Below, one piece after another: positions 37,248-46,148 of a stretch of 64,000 nucleotides of DNA (the stretch's first letter is position 1; each line of letters starts with the position of its first letter). This stretch comes from Paraburkholderia antibiotica. Its GTDB lineage: Bacteria; Pseudomonadota; Gammaproteobacteria; Burkholderiales; Burkholderiaceae. The stretch lies in contig NZ_JABBFZ010000017.1 of the NCBI RefSeq assembly GCF_012927125.1, positions 109,702 to 173,701 on the forward strand. The letters run 5' to 3'. Made by a program: the position numbers and the translations under genes. Below the pieces are notes generated by a model. It was not told the origin of the DNA, ran no database searches, and saw nothing but the letters and a program-made list of their open reading frames with translations.

Positions 37248-37844
37248 ATGAAACAACCTTCCGCCTTGTCGGCGCTCGTCGAAGCGCTGCGCGCGCTGCC
37301 CGGGGTCGGGCCGAAGTCCGCGCAACGCATCGCGTATCACATGATGCAGCACGACCGCGAAGGCGCCGAAAAGCTCGGCCGCTCGCTGTTGTTCGCCACC
37401 GAGCATCTGCGTCACTGCGAAAAATGCAACACGTTTACCGAGGCGCAGATCTGCGAGGTCTGCCTCGATGAGGAGCGCGATCCGTCGCTGCTGTGCGTGG
37501 TCGAAACGCCGGCCGACCAGATCATGCTCGAACAGACGATGACTTACCGCGGCCTCTATTTCGTGCTGATGGGGCGGCTCAGTCCGCTCGACGGCATCGG
37601 CCCGAAGGAAATCCATTTCGACCGGCTCGTGAAGCGCGCGTCGGATGGTGTCGTCAAGGAAGTCGTGCTGGCCACCAATTTCACCAACGAAGGCGAGGCC
37701 ACCGCGCATTACCTCGGCCAGACGCTGAAGGCGCGCGGGTTGTCCGTCACGCGTCTTGCGCGCGGCGTGCCGGTGGGCGGCGAACTCGAATACGTCGACG
37801 CGGGCACGATCGCGCGCGCGATGCTTGATCGTCGGTCGATGTAG
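37248..37844 (+). CDS. recR: Recombination mediator RecR
   Basis: A 198-residue protein of the RecFOR pathway. Order: helix-hairpin-helix near the N terminus (LRALPGVGPKSAQRIA), the four-cysteine zinc finger CEKCNTFTEAQICEVC near residues 57-72, the Toprim domain with CVVETPADQIMLEQT, and the C-terminal wedge with ARGVPVGGELEYVDAGT. The ATG at 37248 gives the normal start; the frame to 37143 adds non-homologous residues. Confidence 0.96.
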   Translation: MKQPSALSALVEALRALPGVGPKSAQRIAYHMMQHDREGAEKLGRSLLFATEHLRHCEKCNTFTEAQICEVCLDEERDPSLLCVVETPADQIMLEQTMTYRGLYFVLMGRLSPLDGIGPKEIHFDRLVKRASDGVVKEVVLATNFTNEGEATAHYLGQTLKARGLSVTRLARGVPVGGELEYVDAGTIARAMLDRRSM

Positions 37845-37857
37845 CGCGTAGGCGCGA

Positions 37858-37965
37858 CAAACGCGTGGGGCAGGAGTAAGTGCTAAAGCAATTAACTGCT
37901 GCCGACCGCGATAAACGCATGGGACGGCAGTAAGTGCTAAAGCACTAACTGCCGTCGACAAAGGA
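37858..37965. repeat. Two tandem 54-bp units, each with a long hairpin, between recR and the CoA-transferase
   Basis: The units share AAACGC, then AGTAAGTGCTAAAGCA and an ACTGC end, offset by 54 bases. Unit 2 folds as GACGGCAGT-A-AGTGCT/AGCACT-A-ACTGCCGTC (37923-37956), nearly perfect. Unit 1 (37870-37903) is the same shape with several changes that are partly compensated. No T tract follows. It looks like a dispersed REP-type element family rather than a terminator. Confidence 0.8.
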
Positions 37966-37970
37966 GACAC

Positions 37971-39212
37971 ATGAGCGCTATTCCCGAATCAGACGCGAGC
38001 GCCGTGCCGCACGACCCGCGCGGTCCGCTCGCCGGCGTCAAGGTGCTGGAGCTCGGCACGTTGATCGCCGGGCCGTTCGCCGCGCGTTTTCTCGGCGAAT
38101 TCGGCGCCGACGTGATCAAGATCGAAGACCCCAAAGGCGGCGACCCGCTGCGCAAATGGCGCAAGCTGTATCCGGAAGTCGGCGGCACGTCGCTGTGGTG
38201 GGCCGTGCAGGCGCGCAACAAGAAGTCCGTCACGATCAATCTGAAAGCCGACGAAGGCAAGGAAATCGTGCGATGCCTCGCGAAAGAGGCCGATATCGTC
38301 GTCGAAAATTTTCGCCCCGGTCTGCTCGAAAAACTCGGGCTCGGCTACGACGTGTTGTCGGCCGAGAACCCCGGCCTCGTGATGGTGCGGCTCTCCGGCT
38401 ACGGCCAGACAGGCCCGTATCGCGATCGCCCCGGCTTCGGCGCGATCGCCGAATCGATGGGCGGCCTGCGTCATATCACCGGCTATCCGGATTTGCCGCC
38501 GCCGCGCATCGGCATTTCGATCGGCGACTCGATCGCCGCGCTGCACGGCGTGATCGGCGCGCTGATGGCGCTGCATCACAAGCAGGTGAACGGCGGCAAA
38601 GGACAGGTCGTCGACGTCGCGCTGTACGAGGCCGTCTTCAACATGATGGAAAGCGTGGTGCCCGAATACGGCGTGTACGGCATGGTGCGCGAGCGCACTG
38701 GCGCGTCGCTGCCGGGCATCGTGCCGTCGAACACGTATCCGTGCCGCGACGGCAGCATCGTGATCGGCGGCAATAGCGATCCGATTTTCCGGCGGTTGAT
38801 GCTCGCGATCGAACGCGACGATCTCGCCAACGACCCAGCGCTTACGCACAACGACGGCCGCGTGCCGCGCACCGCGGAAATCGATGCCGCGATCGCTACG
38901 TGGCTGTCCACCCGCACGATCGACGAAGCGCTCGCGGTGCTGAACGCGGCCGACGTGCCGGTCGGCCGCATCTACAGCGTCGCCGATATGTTCACCGATC
39001 CGCAGTTCCTCGCGCGGCAGATGATCCAGCGTTTCAAATGGCAGGACGGCCAGGAAATCACGCTGCCGGCGGTCACGCCGAAGCTCTCGGCGACGCCCGG
39101 GGAGACCCGCTGGCTGGGGCCGGAACTGGGTGAACATACCGATGAAGTCCTGCAATCGCTAGGTTATGATGCTGACGACATCGCGAGGTTGCACGCGCAA
39201 CAGATCGTTTGA
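37971..39212 (+). CDS. CaiB/BaiF-family (class III) CoA-transferase
   Basis: A 413-residue enzyme transferring CoA between carboxylic acids. LAGVKVLELGTLIAGPFAAR near residue 20, GADVIKIEDPKGGDPLRKW and the catalytic-Asp region (YGQTGPYRDRPGFGAIAESMGGL, near residue 155) are family signatures. The substrate is not deducible; relatives use formyl, carnitine, succinyl or itaconyl CoA. A substrate-binding protein and ABC transporter genes follow on the same strand, so a shared substrate is possible. ATG at 37971 with AGGAG 8 bases upstream. Confidence 0.88.
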   Translation: MSAIPESDASAVPHDPRGPLAGVKVLELGTLIAGPFAARFLGEFGADVIKIEDPKGGDPLRKWRKLYPEVGGTSLWWAVQARNKKSVTINLKADEGKEIVRCLAKEADIVVENFRPGLLEKLGLGYDVLSAENPGLVMVRLSGYGQTGPYRDRPGFGAIAESMGGLRHITGYPDLPPPRIGISIGDSIAALHGVIGALMALHHKQVNGGKGQVVDVALYEAVFNMMESVVPEYGVYGMVRERTGASLPGIVPSNTYPCRDGSIVIGGNSDPIFRRLMLAIERDDLANDPALTHNDGRVPRTAEIDAAIATWLSTRTIDEALAVLNAADVPVGRIYSVADMFTDPQFLARQMIQRFKWQDGQEITLPAVTPKLSATPGETRWLGPELGEHTDEVLQSLGYDADDIARLHAQQIV

Positions 39213-39538
39213 AGAGCACGCCATGCGTGCATCGCGATAGCGGCGTCGCGTAGCACGCAGCAAACGGGAAGCACGCAGCAAGAGTTCGAAGCGGGAAACG
39301 CGCGCAAGCGCGGGACAGCGCGGCGTCGTGGCACCAGTGAGCGCGGTGTGAGCGGTGGAAGCGGTGTGGGTGGCGCAGGCCAGGCCGCGCGTCAGCCGCG
39401 CAACCGAGCGACTGAATCACTGCGCGACTAAGCAACTGAGTAACCGCGAGCGCGGCAGCGCCCGCCACGCGCCGAAAAAAAAGCCGGACACAAAGTCGGA
39501 CACAAAGTCGGACCACAAAAATCTGGAGACAACAGACC
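39213..39538. other. Intergenic region with a short tandem repeat
   Basis: No gene. GTCGGACACAAA-type 12-base units are repeated about three times at 39480-39520, just before the ribosome site of the next gene. I see no terminator for the CoA-transferase gene. Confidence 0.5.
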
Positions 39539-40576
39539 ATGCAACGCAGAACCTTCCTTGCCGGCGGTGCGGCGCTCGCCGGTGCCGCGCTGACGACCAC
39601 GCCGTTCGCTTTCGCACAGGGCAAACTCGAGACCTCCAAAGTCGCGATCGCGGTCGGCGGCAAGAACCTGTTCTATTACCTGCCGCTCACCATTGCCGAG
39701 CGCCGCAACTACTTCAAGGACGAAGGGCTCGACGTCGAAATTTCCGATTTCGCCGGCGGTTCGCAGGCGCTCAAGGCGGCGGTCGGCGGTAGCGCGGATG
39801 TGGTCTCCGGCGCCTTCGAGCACACGCTGCTGCTGCAGGCGCAAAAGCAGATGTTCCGCGAATTCGTGCTGCAGGGACGCGCGCCGCAGATCGTGCTCGC
39901 GGTGTCGAAGAAGACGATGCCGAACTACAAGTCGATCGCCGATCTGAAAGGCAAGAAGATCGGCGTGACCGCGCCGGGTTCGTCGACTGCGATCATGGCG
40001 AGCTTCGTGCTCGCGAAAGCCGGACTCAGCCCGAAGGACGTCGCGTTCATCGGCGTCGGCGCGGGCGCCGGTGCGATCGCCGCGTTGCAGTCCGGGCAGA
40101 TCGACGCGATCGCCAATCTCGATCCGGTCGTCACGCGTCTCGAGCGCGCAGGTGAAGTGCGCGTCGTGTCGGATACGCGCACACTCGCCGATACGCACAG
40201 CGTGTTCGGCGGCGACATGCCGGCCGGCTGCCTGTATGCGTCGCAGGCGTTCATCACGAAGAACCCGAACACCACCCAGGCGCTGACCAATGCGATGGTG
40301 CGCGCGCTCAAGTGGCTGCAGAACGCGGGCGGCAGCGAACTCATCAATACCGTGCCGGAAAGCTATCTGCTCGGCGACCGCGCGCTCTATCTCGACGCGT
40401 GGCAGCACGTGCGCGAGGCGATGTCGCCCGATGGCCTGATGCCTGCCGACGGTCCGGCGACGTCGCTGAAGACGTTGAAGGCCTTCGATCCGGTGATCCA
40501 GAACGCGCAGATCGATCTGTCGAAGACGTGGACCAACGACTTCGTGAAGAAGGCGCTGGCGACGGTTAAGGCATAA
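39539..40576 (+). CDS. ABC transporter substrate-binding protein (NMT1/SsuA/TauA-like)
   Basis: A 345-residue periplasmic protein. Signal peptide residues 1-26 (MQRRTFLAGGAALAGAAL, ending AFA-Q). The RR near the N terminus gives a weak Tat resemblance. The mature part has GKNLFYYLPLTIAERRNYFKDEG and FAGGSQALKAAVGGSADVV, typical of nitrate/sulfonate/pyrimidine-type binding proteins. The ligand is unknown. The ATPase and permease genes follow. Confidence 0.9.
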   Translation: MQRRTFLAGGAALAGAALTTTPFAFAQGKLETSKVAIAVGGKNLFYYLPLTIAERRNYFKDEGLDVEISDFAGGSQALKAAVGGSADVVSGAFEHTLLLQAQKQMFREFVLQGRAPQIVLAVSKKTMPNYKSIADLKGKKIGVTAPGSSTAIMASFVLAKAGLSPKDVAFIGVGAGAGAIAALQSGQIDAIANLDPVVTRLERAGEVRVVSDTRTLADTHSVFGGDMPAGCLYASQAFITKNPNTTQALTNAMVRALKWLQNAGGSELINTVPESYLLGDRALYLDAWQHVREAMSPDGLMPADGPATSLKTLKAFDPVIQNAQIDLSKTWTNDFVKKALATVKA

Positions 40577-40705
40577 ACGCGGCGGCGCGTGCGACGTGGC
40601 GTGGCGCAGAGCGGTGCAGGGCAGAGGCGGGAGGCAATGCGCTGCGTCTCGCCGCCCGTCAGGCGCCTCGCGGCCACGTGGCCACCGCGCCGCTGCCGTC
40701 ACCGC

Positions 40706-40738
40706 GACTGTGACTGTGACTGTGACTGTGACTGTGAC
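40706..40738. repeat. GACTGT hexanucleotide microsatellite (5.5 copies)
   Basis: Perfect tandem copies of GACTGT run for 33 bases, 76 to 108 bases upstream of the ATPase start. The flanks continue as degenerate CACCGC units. Confidence 0.85.
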
Positions 40739-40813
40739 CGCCACCGCGACTGCTAACGCAAGCTTCCCCGAACCCGCAGTTCAACCCAACCCGATCTCGA
40801 AGCGAGCCGAACG

Positions 40814-41626
40814 ATGACCGTTGCTGCCCTGGCGCTCGAAAACATCACCTGCACGTTCGCCGCGCGCGATAACCGCTCGCAGCGCTACACGGCGGTCAAG
40901 GACACGACGCTGCGCATCGAGCCGGGCGAGTTCGTGTCGGTGGTCGGTCCGACCGGCTGCGGCAAGTCCACGCTGCTGAATGTCGGCGCGGGGCTACTGC
41001 AGCCGTCGGCGGGGACGGTCAACGTGTTCGGCGACAAGCTGAACGGCCTGAATCGCCGCGCCGGCTACATGTTCCAGGCCGACGCGCTGATGCCGTGGCG
41101 CTCGGCGCTCGATAACGTGATGGCCGGCCTGTCGTTTCGCGGCATGCCGCCGGCCGAAGCGCGCGCGAAGGCCGAGGAGTGGTTGAAGCGCGTCGGCCTC
41201 GGCGGCTTCGGCGACCGCTATCCGCATCAACTGTCGGGCGGCATGCGCAAGCGTGTCGCGATGGCGCAGACGCTGATACTCGATCCCGACATCATCCTGA
41301 TGGACGAGCCGTTTTCCGCGCTGGATATCCAGACGCGTCAGCTGATGGAAAACGAGCTGCTCGATCTCTGGGCCGCGAAGCGCAAGGCGGTGCTGTTCAT
41401 CACCCACGATCTCGACGAGGCGATCGCAATGTCGGACCGCGTGGTGGTGCTGTCGGCGGGGCCGGGCACGCATCCGATCGGCGAATTCAGGATCGACCTG
41501 CCGCGTCCGCGCGACGTCGCCGAAATCCGCTCGCATCCGCGTTTCGTCGAATTGCACGCGCAGATCTGGGGTGTGTTGCGCGACGAAGTCCTGAAGGGTT
41601 ATCAGCAGCAACTGACCGCTGTTTAA
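40814..41626 (+). CDS. ABC transporter ATPase (NitT/TauT class)
   Basis: A 270-residue ATPase with Walker A VGPTGCGKSTLLN near residue 44, signature LSGGMRKRVAMAQ, Walker B IILMDEPFSALD and switch His in FITHDLDEA. The sequence is closest to the SsuB/TauB/NrtD class that pairs with NMT1-type binding proteins, and the gene lies directly after one. No other fused domain. Confidence 0.94.
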   Translation: MTVAALALENITCTFAARDNRSQRYTAVKDTTLRIEPGEFVSVVGPTGCGKSTLLNVGAGLLQPSAGTVNVFGDKLNGLNRRAGYMFQADALMPWRSALDNVMAGLSFRGMPPAEARAKAEEWLKRVGLGGFGDRYPHQLSGGMRKRVAMAQTLILDPDIILMDEPFSALDIQTRQLMENELLDLWAAKRKAVLFITHDLDEAIAMSDRVVVLSAGPGTHPIGEFRIDLPRPRDVAEIRSHPRFVELHAQIWGVLRDEVLKGYQQQLTAV

Positions 41627-41708
41627 GCGTACCGCGCGAGGCCGCCGCGACGGTCTCGCGGGTGAGAACAGAAGACGCGTTCAATCATCGTCGAAGGCAA
41701 ACCAAGTC

Positions 41709-42533
41709 ATGTGGAAGACGTTGCGCCCGAACCGGGCGAATCTGGTGATCTGGCAATGGCTGCTGCTCGTGCTGTGCTTCGTGCTCTGGTACGTGCTGAC
41801 CAGCCCGACGCTGGTGCCGCCGTTCTATTTCGACGATCCGGACAAGGCCGCCTTCTTCTTCGGCGAGCCGCAGAAAGTGCTGCAACGGATCTGGGAGTGG
41901 TTCACGGGCGGCGAGATCTATCTGCATCTGTGGGTCACGCTGGTCGAAACCGTGCTCGCGTTCGTGTTCGGCACCGCGCTCGGGCTCGGCGTCGGCCTGT
42001 GGCTCGCGCTCGCACCGACCGCCAGCGCGCTGTTCGATCCGTACGTGAAAGCCGCGAACTCGATGCCGCGGGTGATTCTCGCGCCGATCTTCGGCGTGTG
42101 GTTCGGGCTCGGCATCTGGTCGAAGGTCGCGCTCGGCGTCACGCTGGTGTTCTTCATCGTGTTCTTCAACGTCTATCAGGGCGTGAAGGAAGTGAGCCCG
42201 GTCGTGCTCGCGAACGCGCGCATGCTCGGCGCGAACCGCAAACAGCTGCTGCGCTTCGTCTATCTGCCGAGCGCGATGAGCTGGGTGTTTTCGAGCCTGC
42301 ATACGTCGGTGGGGCTCGCGTTCGTCGGCTCGGTGGTCGGCGAGTATCTGGGCTCGGCGCGCGGCGTCGGCTATCTGATCCTGCAGGCCGAAGGCACGTT
42401 CGATATCAATACCGTGTTCGCGGGGATTCTGGTGCTGACCGCGTTCGCGCTGATTCTCGATGCGATCGTCGGCATCGCGGAGCGGCGTCTGATGAAGTGG
42501 CAACCGCGCAGCGGGGATACGGAGAAGCTGTGA
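41709..42533 (+). CDS. ABC transporter permease (NitT/TauT class)
   Basis: A 274-residue inner-membrane protein with about six hydrophobic segments and the cytoplasmic EAA loop NARMLGANRKQLLRFVYLPSA near residue 175. It completes the importer started by the binding protein at 39539 and the ATPase at 40814. A strong terminator follows at 42704-42750. Confidence 0.92.
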   Translation: MWKTLRPNRANLVIWQWLLLVLCFVLWYVLTSPTLVPPFYFDDPDKAAFFFGEPQKVLQRIWEWFTGGEIYLHLWVTLVETVLAFVFGTALGLGVGLWLALAPTASALFDPYVKAANSMPRVILAPIFGVWFGLGIWSKVALGVTLVFFIVFFNVYQGVKEVSPVVLANARMLGANRKQLLRFVYLPSAMSWVFSSLHTSVGLAFVGSVVGEYLGSARGVGYLILQAEGTFDINTVFAGILVLTAFALILDAIVGIAERRLMKWQPRSGDTEKL

Positions 42534-42703
42534 GCGTGGCTGCTGTGAGTCGGCTGTGGCGTGACGCGGCGACGGGGCAGAGCGGCGAGGAGGGGGCGGG
42601 AAAAAGTGCGGGGTGCGTCGGCGGGAAGCGTCGAGGCGCGAGGTGACGTACAAGCTTCCCGTGCAAGGACTGCGACGGTAACGGTTATCGGCTTATCACC
42701 GGC

Positions 42704-42750
42704 AAAACGGCGCGGTGTCCGAAATGGCTTTCGGACACCGCGCCGTTTTT
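42704..42750 (+). terminator. Bidirectional terminator between the ABC permease and quinone oxidoreductase genes
   Basis: A 19-bp or longer perfect stem ACGGCGCGGTGTCCGAAA with its complement, four-base loop, then T5 on the plus strand and A4 on the other side. Very strong for both convergent transcripts. Confidence 0.93.
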
Positions 42751-42765
42751 GTTCTCAGTCCGTCA

Positions 42766-43740
42766 TCAAGGCGTAATCACAATCTTGCCGATCACGCGAC
42801 GCTCGGCCATGTCGCGCAACGCGCGCGCGGTGTCGTCGAGCGGATAGCGGGCCGACACGTACGGCTTGAGCTTGCCTTCGCGAATCCAGCCGTTCATCTG
42901 CTCGAACGCGGCGCGATTGCGCTGCGGCTCGCGCTTCGTAAAGTCACCCCAGAACACGCCGACCACGCTCGCGCCCTTGAGCAGCATCAAGTTGAGCGGC
43001 AGCTTCGGGATCTCGCCGTTGGCAAAGCCGACCACCAGATAGCGTCCGCGCCAGCCGATACTGCGAAACGCGGGCTCCGCGTACACGCCGCCGACCGGGT
43101 CGTAGATCACGTCCGGCCCCTTGCCGTCGGTGAGCGCCTTGATGCGCTCGCGCAGGTCCTCGGTGTTGTAGTTGATGGTGGCGTCCGCGCCGTGCTTCAC
43201 GCAGGTCGCGAGTTTTTCGTCACTCGATGCCGCCGCGATCACGCGCGCGCCGAGCGCCTTGCCGATCTCGACCGCCGCGAGTCCGACGCCGCCGGCCGCG
43301 CCGAGCACCAGCATCGTTTCGCCGGGCTGCAACGCGCCGCGATCGACCACCGCGTGATGCGACGTGCCATAGGCGAGCGTGAACGCGGCCGCGAGTTCGA
43401 ACGGCACGTCGTCGTCGAGCGGCACGCAGGCCGCGGCGGGCGCGAGCGCCTGTTCGGCGAAGCCGCCCGAGCCGGTGAACGCGGCCACGCGCGAGCCCGG
43501 TTTGAATTGCGTGACGCCTTCGCCGACCGCGCGCACGACGCCCGCGGCCTCCGAGCCCGGCGTGAACGGCAGCGGCGGCTTGAACTGGTATTTGTTTTCG
43601 ATGATCAGCACGTCGGGGAAATTGACGGCCGCGGCTTTCACGTCGATCACGACGTGACCGGGCGGCGCTTCAAGGTCCGGCAGGGTGTCGACGACCAGAC
43701 TCTCGGGCGGCCCGTATTGCTTGCAGCGAATCGCGCGCAT
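42766..43740 (-). CDS. NADPH:quinone oxidoreductase-like zinc-independent MDR protein
   Basis: A 324-residue medium-chain dehydrogenase. Order: catalytic GroES-like domain (PPLPFTPGSEAAGVVRAVGEG) and Rossmann domain with LVLGAAGGVGLAAVEIGK near residue 145. The zinc-ligand Cys residues are absent, so it is of the quinone oxidoreductase (Qor/zeta-crystallin) type. The ATG at 43740 is chosen because the longer frame crosses a stretch without homology. Substrate unknown. Confidence 0.92.
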   Translation of the reverse strand: MRAIRCKQYGPPESLVVDTLPDLEAPPGHVVIDVKAAAVNFPDVLIIENKYQFKPPLPFTPGSEAAGVVRAVGEGVTQFKPGSRVAAFTGSGGFAEQALAPAAACVPLDDDVPFELAAAFTLAYGTSHHAVVDRGALQPGETMLVLGAAGGVGLAAVEIGKALGARVIAAASSDEKLATCVKHGADATINYNTEDLRERIKALTDGKGPDVIYDPVGGVYAEPAFRSIGWRGRYLVVGFANGEIPKLPLNLMLLKGASVVGVFWGDFTKREPQRNRAAFEQMNGWIREGKLKPYVSARYPLDDTARALRDMAERRVIGKIVITP

Positions 43741-44137
43741 CGTGTCTCCATATCGTTCAGGGTTCGCAACGTTTTCGAGTGTAAAGCAAAGCGTACGACC
43801 GTGCGATTTTATTGCTGCGCTGTGACGGCGCGCCGCGCGATTCGATGACAGCACTGTCAAAGTTGCACGGCCAGCGCGGCGCGGTGCGCATCGTGACTGC
43901 ACCGCGATTTAACACGTCGCAGCGGTGCATCGTCAGCGTCTCTCACCAGGCGTTCGGTGCGAGAGGGATTCGGTAACTTCACGCCCGGCATTCGTGCATC
44001 GTCCACGCGTCGTTCATATGCGCGAAGCAGGCATCTTCGCACGCGAAAAACGCCGGCAGGAACGCGTGTTTCGCGCGCGATGCAAGCGCGTCCGCCATGT
44101 CGTTCGCGTGCCATCTTTCCTCGGTTACAATCGGCGC
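43741..44137. other. Divergent intergenic region between the quinone oxidoreductase and surE
   Basis: No gene. A palindrome TGACAG-CA-CTGTCA at 43846-43859 lies about 110 bases before the oxidoreductase start on the minus strand. TTGACA overlapping this palindrome on the minus strand could be a -35, but no -10 at the right distance is clear. The surE leader on the other side shows nothing distinct. Confidence 0.5.
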
Positions 44138-44896
44138 ATGCGAATCCTACTCAGCAACGACGACGGTTATCTGGCGCCGGGCCTCGCCGCGCTTTACGAA
44201 GCGCTGAAGCCGATCGCCGACATCACCGTGATGGCTCCCGAACAGAACTGCAGCGCGGCGTCGAATTCCCTGACGCTGTCGCGGCCGCTGTCGGTCCTGC
44301 GTTCGGCCAACGGCTTCTATTACGTGAACGGCACGCCGACCGACTCGGTGCATATCGCGCTGACCGGCATGCTTGACCATACGCCGGACCTCGTGGTCTC
44401 CGGCATCAACAACGGTCAGAACATGGGCGACGACACGCTGTATTCCGGCACCGTCGCGGCCGCCACCGAAGGCATCATGTTCGGCGTGCCGGCCATCGCG
44501 TTTTCGCTGGTCGATAAAGACTGGGCGCATCTCGAAGACGCGGCGCGCGTCGCCGCCGAGATCGTCGCGCATTATCTCGAGCGGCCGTTGCCGGGGCCCC
44601 CGCTTCTGAATGTCAATATTCCTAACTTGCCGTACGACCAGTTGCGCGGCTGGCAGATCACGCGACTCGGCAAGCGGCATCCGTCGCAACCGGTGATCCG
44701 CCAGACCAATCCGCGCGGCGAGCCGATCTACTGGATCGGCGCGTCGGGCAGCGCGCGCGACGCGAGCGAGGGCACGGACTTTCACGCGGTCGCCAACGGC
44801 GCCGTGTCGATCACGCCGCTGCAGCTCGATCTGACCTACACGCAAATGCTGCCCACCGCGCGCGACTGGCTGCGCGCCGGCAGCGGCACTTCATGA
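44138..44896 (+). CDS. surE: 5'-nucleotidase SurE
   Basis: A 252-residue metal-dependent nucleoside monophosphate phosphatase of stationary phase. The opening MRILLSNDDGYLAPG contains the metal-binding NDDG. SGINNGQNMGDDTLYSGTVAAATEG is the other metal-site region. It overlaps pcm by four bases and begins the surE-pcm-nlpD-rpoS operon. The start was placed at the ATG before MRILL, not the frame start at 43925. Confidence 0.96.
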   Translation: MRILLSNDDGYLAPGLAALYEALKPIADITVMAPEQNCSAASNSLTLSRPLSVLRSANGFYYVNGTPTDSVHIALTGMLDHTPDLVVSGINNGQNMGDDTLYSGTVAAATEGIMFGVPAIAFSLVDKDWAHLEDAARVAAEIVAHYLERPLPGPPLLNVNIPNLPYDQLRGWQITRLGKRHPSQPVIRQTNPRGEPIYWIGASGSARDASEGTDFHAVANGAVSITPLQLDLTYTQMLPTARDWLRAGSGTS

Positions 44897-46143
44897 CCGG
44901 CGAGCGCGCGAAGCGCTTTCCGCTCGGTCTCGAGGACCTGGTGCGCGAGCCGCGCCGGCCCGAAGGACGTCCGGGCGAAATGCGCGCGGCGGCGCTCGCG
45001 GCGAGTGCCGCGTTGAATACGCGGCAGCAGTCGGCGAAATCCACCCAGAGCGGCGCGGCGGCGCGTGCGCAGGCGAGAGCGACTGGCGCCGCGCAGAATG
45101 CGGCGACGGCACGCCCCCAGGTGATTCCCCAGGCGAAGGCGCAAAGCAGCGCGGTTGGCAGCGCATCGGGTAGCGCCGCGGCGAGTGGCGCAGTGCCGCC
45201 GAGACCGCAGGCCGCGCCGGTTGCGAAACCCGCTGTGAATCCGTCTGCCGGTATCTCGGCGCGGCAGCCTGCCGCGCAGGTTGTGAAGCCGTCGGTGAAG
45301 TCGAACAGGACGGCGGGTTATGCACGCGCGACGTCCGCGCCGCTTCAGCCGTCCGCGCAGCAGGCCACGAAGGCGGCAAAGGCCACGAACGCGACGAAGA
45401 CCACACCGCGCGCGGGCAGCGAGCGCGGCACCGCGGCGAACGCCGTGCCGGGCAGCACCTTCGGCGGCGCCGGCAGCGGTGCGCTGAACAATGCCTTGGC
45501 GCTGACTTCGGAACGGGTTCGCGAACGCATGGTCGAACGCCTGCGTGCGAACGGCATCAGCGATCCGCGCGTGCTGAACGCGATGGCGGTCGTGCCGCGC
45601 CACATGTTCGTCGACCCCGGTCTCGCGGCCCAGGCCTACGAAGATGCGGCGTTGCCGATCGGTCATCACCAGACCATCTCGAAACCCTCGGTGGTCGCGC
45701 GGATGATCGAACTGGCGGGCGCCGGGCGCGAGCTGAACACGGTGCTCGAAATCGGCACCGGCTGCGGCTACCAGGCCGCGGTGCTGAGCCAGGTCGCACG
45801 CGAGGTTTATTCGATTGAACGTATCAAGCCGCTGTCCGAACGCGCGAAGACGAATCTGCGTCCGCTGCGTATTCCGAATATCCGGCTGCATTACGGCGAT
45901 GGGCGGCTCGGTTTGCCGTCGGCGGCGCCGTTCGACGCGATCGTGATCGCGGCGGCCGGCCTCGACGTGCCGCAGGCGCTGCTCGAACAGCTCGCCATCG
46001 GCGGACGTCTGATTGCGCCGGTCGGCTCGCAGGACGGACAGAGTCAGGTGCTGACGCTGGTCGAGCGCGTCGGTCCCGCGCAATGGCGTGAGTCGCGGCT
46101 TGATCGCGTTTTCTTTGTCCCTTTAAAATCCGGAGTGATTTGA
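44893..46143 (+). CDS. pcm: Protein-L-isoaspartate O-methyltransferase with a long N-terminal extension
   Basis: A 416-residue protein. The C-terminal ~210 residues are Pcm, which repairs isoaspartyl residues with SAM: VVPRHMFVDPGLAAQAYEDAALPIGHHQTISKP, SAM motif VLEIGTGCGYQAAVLSQ and GDGRLGLP. The first ~195 residues are Ala/Gln/Ser/Pro-rich with many basic residues and no recognised domain. E. coli Pcm is 208 residues. The frame is open throughout and the ATG overlaps the surE stop, so the extension is probably translated. A shorter internal start cannot be excluded. Confidence 0.9.
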   Translation: MTGERAKRFPLGLEDLVREPRRPEGRPGEMRAAALAASAALNTRQQSAKSTQSGAAARAQARATGAAQNAATARPQVIPQAKAQSSAVGSASGSAAASGAVPPRPQAAPVAKPAVNPSAGISARQPAAQVVKPSVKSNRTAGYARATSAPLQPSAQQATKAAKATNATKTTPRAGSERGTAANAVPGSTFGGAGSGALNNALALTSERVRERMVERLRANGISDPRVLNAMAVVPRHMFVDPGLAAQAYEDAALPIGHHQTISKPSVVARMIELAGAGRELNTVLEIGTGCGYQAAVLSQVAREVYSIERIKPLSERAKTNLRPLRIPNIRLHYGDGRLGLPSAAPFDAIVIAAAGLDVPQALLEQLAIGGRLIAPVGSQDGQSQVLTLVERVGPAQWRESRLDRVFFVPLKSGVI

Positions 46144-46148
46144 CACCG

